A stretch of DNA of 10,371 nt from positions 1-10,371 of the forward strand of contig CAYFMT010000036.1 in NCBI GenBank assembly GCA_964344305.1, given 5' to 3'. The notes under the pieces were generated by a model. The model was not told where the DNA came from. It was given only the letters and a program-made list of their open reading frames with translations, and ran no database searches. A program made the position numbers and the translations under genes. Of the stretch, positions 7,375 to 10,371 are shown one piece after another. Within the stretch, counting starts at the first letter, position 1; every line of letters begins with the position of its first letter. Origin of the DNA: JABMOV01 sp964344305 (GTDB lineage Bacteria; Fidelibacterota; Marinisomatia; Marinisomatales; JABMOV01).

Positions 7375-8019
7375 TTATTTGAAATAGTAGTATAGCGCTG
7401 CTTCCGGTACGATCATGGTGATTTCTGCTTCATCGGAAACGGTGAGCGGCAGGTCCAGAGAGAATCGAATGTTCTCTGTTAGCATGTATTCCAGCCCTAT
7501 ACCAACTCCGAAACGCAACTTGTAGTCGAATGTAGATTCATTTTTCTCCTCACCGGTAACAGGAGCATAAGTGTATGTAGAATCAGAGGTTATGGTGTAT
7601 TTGTATTCGATATAGGAACTCTTCCAGGAATCAAAATAGACACTGGCACCACCCATCATGTAAAACATGGATTTCTCGGCACGATGCAATGGTTTCAATA
7701 TCATTAAACCCAAATTTCCATACATTTCGCCACCATCATAATTGTAATGATGATATATTTGAGTTGTATCTGGAATCCACCAGTCAGAATTATACTCTCC
7801 AGATTCAACATCCCTATAATACAGTTCATCATCGTAGTGTGGAAAAGACATGATCCCAAAAGTGATTTGAGTCCCCATATTTTCGCCCACATTTCTGTAG
7901 GATAAACCTGTGCCAGACAGTAACCCTGCTGCTACACCCAAGCCTTTGGATAACGTGGGAGTTTGAGAAAACAGGATGGACATGGATATGAAAAGAATGA
8001 AGATGTTCCGCAAAAGCAT
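7375..8019 (-). CDS. Predicted small outer-membrane beta-barrel protein, function unknown
   Basis: The 214-residue protein has a signal peptide (hydrophobic residues 5-17, then FSQT). Its many alternating hydrophobic and polar strands, rich in Y, G and S, include LGVAAGLLSGTGLSYR, QITFGIMSF, FDYKLRFGVGIGLEYML and AALYYYF at the C-terminus. This pattern fits an outer-membrane beta-barrel of about 8 strands, like many lineage-specific FCB proteins. I recognise no named family. AAGGA lies 8 nt upstream of the ATG. It has its own candidate promoter with an overlapping palindrome. It converges on dinB, with the two stop codons adjacent and no terminator between them. Confidence 0.75.
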   Translation of the reverse strand: MLLRNIFILFISMSILFSQTPTLSKGLGVAAGLLSGTGLSYRNVGENMGTQITFGIMSFPHYDDELYYRDVESGEYNSDWWIPDTTQIYHHYNYDGGEMYGNLGLMILKPLHRAEKSMFYMMGGASVYFDSWKSSYIEYKYTITSDSTYTYAPVTGEEKNESTFDYKLRFGVGIGLEYMLTENIRFSLDLPLTVSDEAEITMIVPEAALYYYFK

Positions 8020-8075
8020 AAAATGATTCCTTTGTTGAATGGTGAAATTAAATGGAAATATTATTCATTTGTTTC

Positions 8076-8094
8076 ATAAAAGATTATCTTTTAT
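8076..8094. promoter_or_regulatory. Perfect 19-bp palindrome, candidate operator
   Basis: ATAAAAGAT (8076-8084) and ATCTTTTAT (8086-8094) are exact inverted repeats around one central base. The palindrome covers the candidate -10 element of the outer-membrane gene, as expected of a repressor-binding site. The arms are AT-rich, so chance occurrence is not negligible. No regulator gene is adjacent. Confidence 0.4.
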
Positions 8095-8115
8095 AGATTA
8101 CCTGTTCGTTGTCAA
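8088..8115 (-). promoter_or_regulatory. Candidate promoter of the outer-membrane protein gene
   Basis: On the minus strand a perfect TTGACA (8110-8115) is followed after 16 bp by TAAAAG (8088-8093; 4/6 to TATAAT). Transcription would start about 60 nt before the ATG at 8019. The terminator of the upstream tRNA/GIY-YIG unit ends just before it, so the gene is an independent unit. Confidence 0.5.
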
Positions 8116-8122
8116 CCAGAAA

Positions 8123-8146
8123 TAAAAAACCCATCTTTCGATGGGT
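8123..8146 (-). terminator. Rho-independent terminator of the tRNA-Met/GIY-YIG unit
   Basis: On the minus strand ACCCATC (8140-8146) and GATGGGT (8129-8135) form a 7-bp stem closed by a GAAA tetraloop and followed by TTTTTTA. It lies 10 nt after repeat copy A. The stem is identical to that of the tRNA-Gly terminator at 4116-4140, with a different loop. Confidence 0.9.
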
Positions 8147-8155
8147 AATTAAATT

Positions 8156-8194
8156 GCCTGCACCTCGTAGTGTGTCTACAAGCGTAGAGGTGTA
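8156..8194 (-). repeat. 39-bp structured repeat, copy A
   Basis: Near-identical to 8548-8586 in the same orientation; the only differences are at plus-strand 8171 and 8173. On the minus strand it can fold as CACCTC, a 7-nt bulge, then GTAG, a 5-nt loop and CTACGAGGTG. Both differences from copy B fall inside the 5-nt loop. It lies just upstream of the terminator. Confidence 0.85.
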
Positions 8195-8231
8195 CCAATC
8201 TTCGGCCTGTTTTCCACAGACATACGATTGG
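8195..8231 (-). repeat. Inverted repeat abutting repeat copy A
   Basis: CCAATC (8195-8200) and GATTGG (8226-8231) form an outer 6-bp stem. Inside is a second hairpin, CTGT (8207-8210) with ACAG (8216-8219). It starts at the base next to repeat copy A and lies downstream of the GIY-YIG gene. It may be a structured part of the transcript or an end signal of the cassette. Confidence 0.4.
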
Positions 8232-8275
8232 CAGGGCGGAAAGTAATTATTTAAACATTTGAATTGGATAGGAGT

Positions 8276-8515
8276 TCAGATTAAACCGCGTCTTTTCAGC
8301 CACTCCTTACCTGAATTATTCTTGAAATACTTCTCACGGACACGAGCTTGTTTGACTGACGGATAGGATTCAGAATGGACAAGTTTCCAGTTGCTCCCTC
8401 GCTTTGTCCATGTTGATTTTCGTTCATTATGTTCAAGGATTCTTCGGGTTATATCCTTGGTAATTCCAGTATAGATCAAACCTTCTTCTGATTTAATAAT
8501 GTATACATACCACAT
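8276..8515 (-). CDS. Free-standing GIY-YIG endonuclease-domain protein
   Basis: The 79-residue protein is a single GIY-YIG nuclease domain of the short UvrC-N/URI type with no extra DNA-binding domain. Visible motifs are YVYII (3-7, the GIY position), YTG (15-17, the YIG position), RRILEHN (24-30, catalytic R25 and H29) and REKYFKN (60-66, metal-binding E61). All core catalytic residues are present, so it is probably active. The cellular role of such short proteins is not established; DNA-structure nuclease or selfish homing-like enzyme are both possible. No Shine-Dalgarno precedes the ATG. It starts 69 nt after the tRNA-Met 3' end on the same strand, so it is probably transcribed from the tRNA promoter. 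Direct repeats flank it. Confidence 0.9.
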   Translation of the reverse strand: MWYVYIIKSEEGLIYTGITKDITRRILEHNERKSTWTKRGSNWKLVHSESYPSVKQARVREKYFKNNSGKEWLKRRGLI

Positions 8516-8547
8516 TAATGCCTGACTGCAGATTGTTTATAAAATAA

Positions 8548-8586
8548 GCCTGCACCTCGTAGCGAGTCTACAAGCGTAGAGGTGTA
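8548..8586 (-). repeat. 39-bp structured repeat, copy B, starting at the tRNA-Met 3' end
   Basis: Same orientation as copy A at 8156-8194, with 37 of 39 identical positions. Its first two bases on the minus strand (8586-8585) are U72 and A73 of tRNA-Met, so the repeat starts almost exactly at the tRNA processing site. The GTAG segment can pair either with the upstream CTAC (stem TCTAC/GTAGA) or with the downstream CTAC, so two folds compete. Confidence 0.85.
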
Positions 8587-8658
8587 GCGGAGGAGGGACT
8601 CGAACCCCCGACACGCGGATTATGATTCCGCTGCTCTAACCAACTGAGCTACTCCGCC
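8585..8658 (-). tRNA. tRNA-Met, elongator type (anticodon CAT)
   Basis: This is a 74-nt cloverleaf with acceptor GGCGGAG/CTCCGCU, where the first pair is G1-U72, and discriminator A73. The anticodon stem is GCGGA/TCCGC around the loop ATCATAA, so the anticodon is CAT. The first acceptor pair rules out an initiator. tRNA-Ile2 (lysidine-modified CAT) cannot be fully excluded from sequence, but the overall form resembles elongator tRNA-Met. CCA is not encoded; the bases after A73 read CAC and belong to the 39-bp repeat. Confidence 0.93.
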
Positions 8659-8932
8659 ATAATTTCGAACAATTTTCAAAATCAATGAGCCTTGTCCATC
8701 GTAGTCCGGAGGACGTATATGGATACTCCGCCAATAGAATGCTAAAAAAGCGGGGGAAATTAACCGTTCATGGTGATGGAAACCAACTTGAAAGTATAAC
8801 TACAATATCCAAAAATTTTTTCAGTCTTAAGTACAAATATTCAGCGACTTATATGGCATTGAAGATGTAATTTTTGCGGACGTAACCAGAGGGTTCGTCA
8901 ACGTTTTAATAAATAAAAAAGGAGATAGAGTG
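8659..8932 (+). promoter_or_regulatory. tRNA-Met/gdhA divergent intergenic region with gdhA leader
   Basis: No gene is supported here. A weak promoter candidate for gdhA is TTAAGT (8827-8832), 17 bp, TATATG (8850-8855). Further down, GACG (8879-8882) and AACC (8884-8887) pair with GGTT (8892-8895) and CGTC (8896-8899), giving an 8-bp hairpin with one bulged base, followed by AACGTTTT. This could be a leader hairpin or weak attenuator. A strong AAGGAG (8919-8924) precedes the gdhA start. Confidence 0.35.
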
Positions 8933-10273
8933 ATGTACGACTCCGTACAGTCCTTTATGGACATGGTGATTACGAAGAATCCCGGTGAAAAAGAATTCCA
9001 CCAGGCTGTGCATGAAGTTGTGGAATCCCTGTGGGATTTCCTGCAAGAGCATCCTCATTATATGCATGCAAAAATCCTCGAACGCATAGTTGAACCTGAA
9101 CGTGTGATTATGTTCCGCGTCCCATGGAGAAATGATCGAGGCGAAATCGAAGTAAACAAGGGCTTCCGTGTTGAATTCAATTCAGCAATTGGACCATATA
9201 AAGGTGGTTTGAGATTCCACCCTTCTGTCAATCTGGGTATTTTAAAATTCCTGGGTTTTGAACAGGTTTTTAAAAACAGTCTCACAACACTTCCAATGGG
9301 CGGGGGAAAAGGCGGATCAGATTTTGATCCAAAAGGTAAATCAGACAACGAAGTCATGAGTTTCTGTCAGTCATTTATTACCGAACTCCAGCGCCATATC
9401 GGTCCTGATACGGATGTCCCAGCTGGCGACATTGGTGTCGGTGGACGCGAAATTGGTTTTCTCTTTGGACAATACAAAAGAATCAGAAATGAGTTTACCG
9501 GTGTATTGACTGGTAAGGGACTAAACTGGGGCGGCAGCCTGATTCGTCCCGAAGCCACGGGATACGGAACTGTGTATTTTGCAGAGGAAATGCTGAAAAC
9601 CCGCGGTGATTCCATTAAAGATAAGGTAGTGACAGTTTCCGGCTCAGGAAATGTGGCCCAATACGCCGTTGAAAAAGTCCTGGACCTTGGTGGCAAACCT
9701 GTCACACTCTCTGATTCGACTGGAACTATATATGATCCCAATGGCATTGATCGTGAAAAACTTGCTTACGTCATGGATCTAAAAAACATCAAACGTGGAC
9801 GCATCAAGGAATACGCCGACAAATACGAAGGTGTAGAATACTTTGAAGGTCAGCGTCCATGGAATATTAAATGTGATGTAGCGCTTCCTTGTGCAACTCA
9901 GAATGAAGTAAATGAGGAAGAAGCCAGGACACTCATTGCCAATGGATGTATTTGTGTGTCAGAGGGTGCCAATATGCCTTCCGAACCGGAAGCCATAGAG
10001 ATCTATCAGAATGCAAAAATCCTGTATGGATTAGGCAAAGCTGCCAACGCAGGTGGTGTGGCAGTATCTGGACTCGAAATGAGCCAGAATTCCATGCGCA
10101 TTGGTTGGAGTCGCAAAGAAGTGGATGAAAAACTCCACAATATCATGAAGAGCATTCATGAATCCTGTGTGAAATACGGTAAAGAAGGTGATTACATAGA
10201 TTATGTAAAAGGTGCCAACATTGCCGGATTCATTAAGGTTGCTGATTCCATGCTGGACCAGGGCGTGGTCTGA
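8933..10273 (+). CDS. gdhA: NADP-type glutamate dehydrogenase
   Basis: This 446-residue enzyme makes L-glutamate from 2-oxoglutarate and ammonium and is the size of classical hexameric GDH (E. coli 447). Counting from this start, substrate-binding GPYKGGLRFHP is at 87-97, catalytic lysine K126 is in PMGGGKGG, and D166 is in PAGDIGVGG. The dinucleotide fold has GSGNVA at 237-242. SDSTG (260-264) at the end of the second strand resembles NADP-specific enzymes. The frame also has a GTG three bases earlier (8930). I prefer the ATG because it lies 8 nt from the strong AAGGAG. The gene has its own leader and downstream hairpin, so it is monocistronic and serves ammonium assimilation. Confidence 0.97.
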   Translation: MYDSVQSFMDMVITKNPGEKEFHQAVHEVVESLWDFLQEHPHYMHAKILERIVEPERVIMFRVPWRNDRGEIEVNKGFRVEFNSAIGPYKGGLRFHPSVNLGILKFLGFEQVFKNSLTTLPMGGGKGGSDFDPKGKSDNEVMSFCQSFITELQRHIGPDTDVPAGDIGVGGREIGFLFGQYKRIRNEFTGVLTGKGLNWGGSLIRPEATGYGTVYFAEEMLKTRGDSIKDKVVTVSGSGNVAQYAVEKVLDLGGKPVTLSDSTGTIYDPNGIDREKLAYVMDLKNIKRGRIKEYADKYEGVEYFEGQRPWNIKCDVALPCATQNEVNEEEARTLIANGCICVSEGANMPSEPEAIEIYQNAKILYGLGKAANAGGVAVSGLEMSQNSMRIGWSRKEVDEKLHNIMKSIHESCVKYGKEGDYIDYVKGANIAGFIKVADSMLDQGVV

Positions 10274-10291
10274 TTCACCATACGAACCAAT

Positions 10292-10317
10292 AAAAAAGGG
10301 GCTCTCGCAGCCCCTTT
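10292..10317. terminator. Hairpin terminator after gdhA, possibly bidirectional
   Basis: AAAGGGGCT (10295-10303) pairs with AGCCCCTTT (10309-10317) around a CTCGC loop, a 9-bp perfect stem 21 nt after the gdhA stop. On the plus strand only three T residues follow, all within the stem. On the minus strand the stem is followed by six T residues, so it is a stronger terminator for any minus-strand gene entering from the right. Confidence 0.8.
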
Positions 10318-10336
10318 GGTACGGTTTCAAGACATG

Positions 10337-10370
10337 GGTAACACAGGAATGTCAATACAAAGGTAACACA
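10337..10370. repeat. Direct repeat GGTAACACA, possible insertion-sequence end
   Basis: GGTAACACA occurs at 10337-10345 and again at 10362-10370, a 25-bp period. The flanking bases are also partly alike: minus-strand TGTATTGACA aligns with TGTCTTGAAA. Tandem sites of the form GTTACC...TGTCTTGA resemble ends of some IS481-like or related DDE insertion sequences as I remember them. The window ends here, so no transposase can be seen. Confidence 0.35.
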
Positions 10371-10371
10371 T

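Larger units (their letters stand above)
8156..8586 (-). mobile_element. Candidate tRNA-anchored GIY-YIG cassette flanked by 39-bp direct repeats
   Basis: On the minus strand the order is tRNA-Met 3' end, repeat B (8548-8586), GIY-YIG gene (8276-8515), inverted repeat (8195-8231), repeat A (8156-8194), terminator. The repeats match at 37 of 39 positions. Repeat B begins at the last two bases of the mature tRNA. The layout fits an original tRNA-repeat-terminator locus that gained one repeat plus endonuclease unit of about 392 bp. No transposase or integrase is present. Mobility is inferred from the layout only. Confidence 0.4.

Noticed and set aside
8156..8586. The 39-bp repeats as terminal inverted repeats of a classical insertion sequence, or as a CRISPR unit
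   Set aside because: They are direct, not inverted; there are only two copies 392 bp apart with a gene between, and no transposase or cas gene.
8585..8658. tRNA-Ile2 (CAT, lysidine) instead of tRNA-Met
   Set aside because: The body resembles elongator tRNA-Met more than Ile2, but the choice rests on pattern memory; a tRNA classifier would settle it.
8685..8870. 61-codon plus-strand open frame between tRNA-Met and gdhA
   Set aside because: No recognisable domain or ribosome-binding site, composition unlike the neighbours, and it covers the probable gdhA promoter region.
9058..9747. Long open frames antisense to gdhA
   Set aside because: Mirror frames of a strongly conserved gene; the proteins show no domain logic.

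Overview
The window most likely comes from a bacterium of the FCB superphylum, with Candidatus Marinimicrobia (Neomarinimicrobiota) as my best guess. The main evidence is a secreted M14 peptidase ending in a type IX secretion sorting domain (YPNYPNPFN near its start, GIYLYRL near its end). Several other short secreted or outer-membrane proteins fit this. Composition is moderately AT-rich. Shine-Dalgarno use is mixed: strong at gdhA, fair at the outer-membrane gene, absent at der and dinB. Phylum assignment is inference; no rRNA is present.

Left block (about 177-4280, all minus strand, read right to left): tRNA-Gly(CCC), a terminator-like hairpin, der (ribosome-assembly GTPase), yigZ (IMPACT/UPF0029), a secreted endonuclease/exonuclease/phosphatase (EEP) family enzyme, a TIGR02206/YwaF multi-spanning membrane protein, another terminator-like hairpin, initiator tRNA-fMet, and a final terminator. 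der and yigZ overlap at GTGA. Both tRNA/protein-gene junctions hold a strong hairpin plus T-tract with almost no room for a separate promoter, which suggests partial readthrough or processing.

Centre (4381-7374, plus strand): a compact cluster of an exported protein with a TonB C-terminal domain, the M14-like peptidase with a sorting domain, and DNA polymerase IV (dinB). The gaps are 11 and 10 nt. dinB meets a convergent gene with no base between the two stop codons. That gene (7375-8019, minus) encodes a small predicted outer-membrane beta-barrel. Its promoter has a TTGACA -35 box, and a perfect 9-1-9 palindrome covers its -10 region.

Right block (8123-8658, minus): elongator-type tRNA-Met(CAT), a 39-bp repeat starting at the tRNA 3' end, a free-standing 79-aa GIY-YIG endonuclease gene, a long inverted repeat, a second copy of the 39-bp repeat (37/39 identical), and a terminator. 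The arrangement looks like a small tRNA-anchored cassette and is the most interesting element here. NADP-type glutamate dehydrogenase (gdhA, plus) follows with its own leader and terminator. The last 50 bases hold a repeated GGTAACACA motif that may be the end of an insertion sequence lying outside the window.

None of the three tRNAs encodes its CCA end. I saw no CRISPR array, rRNA or complete transposase.
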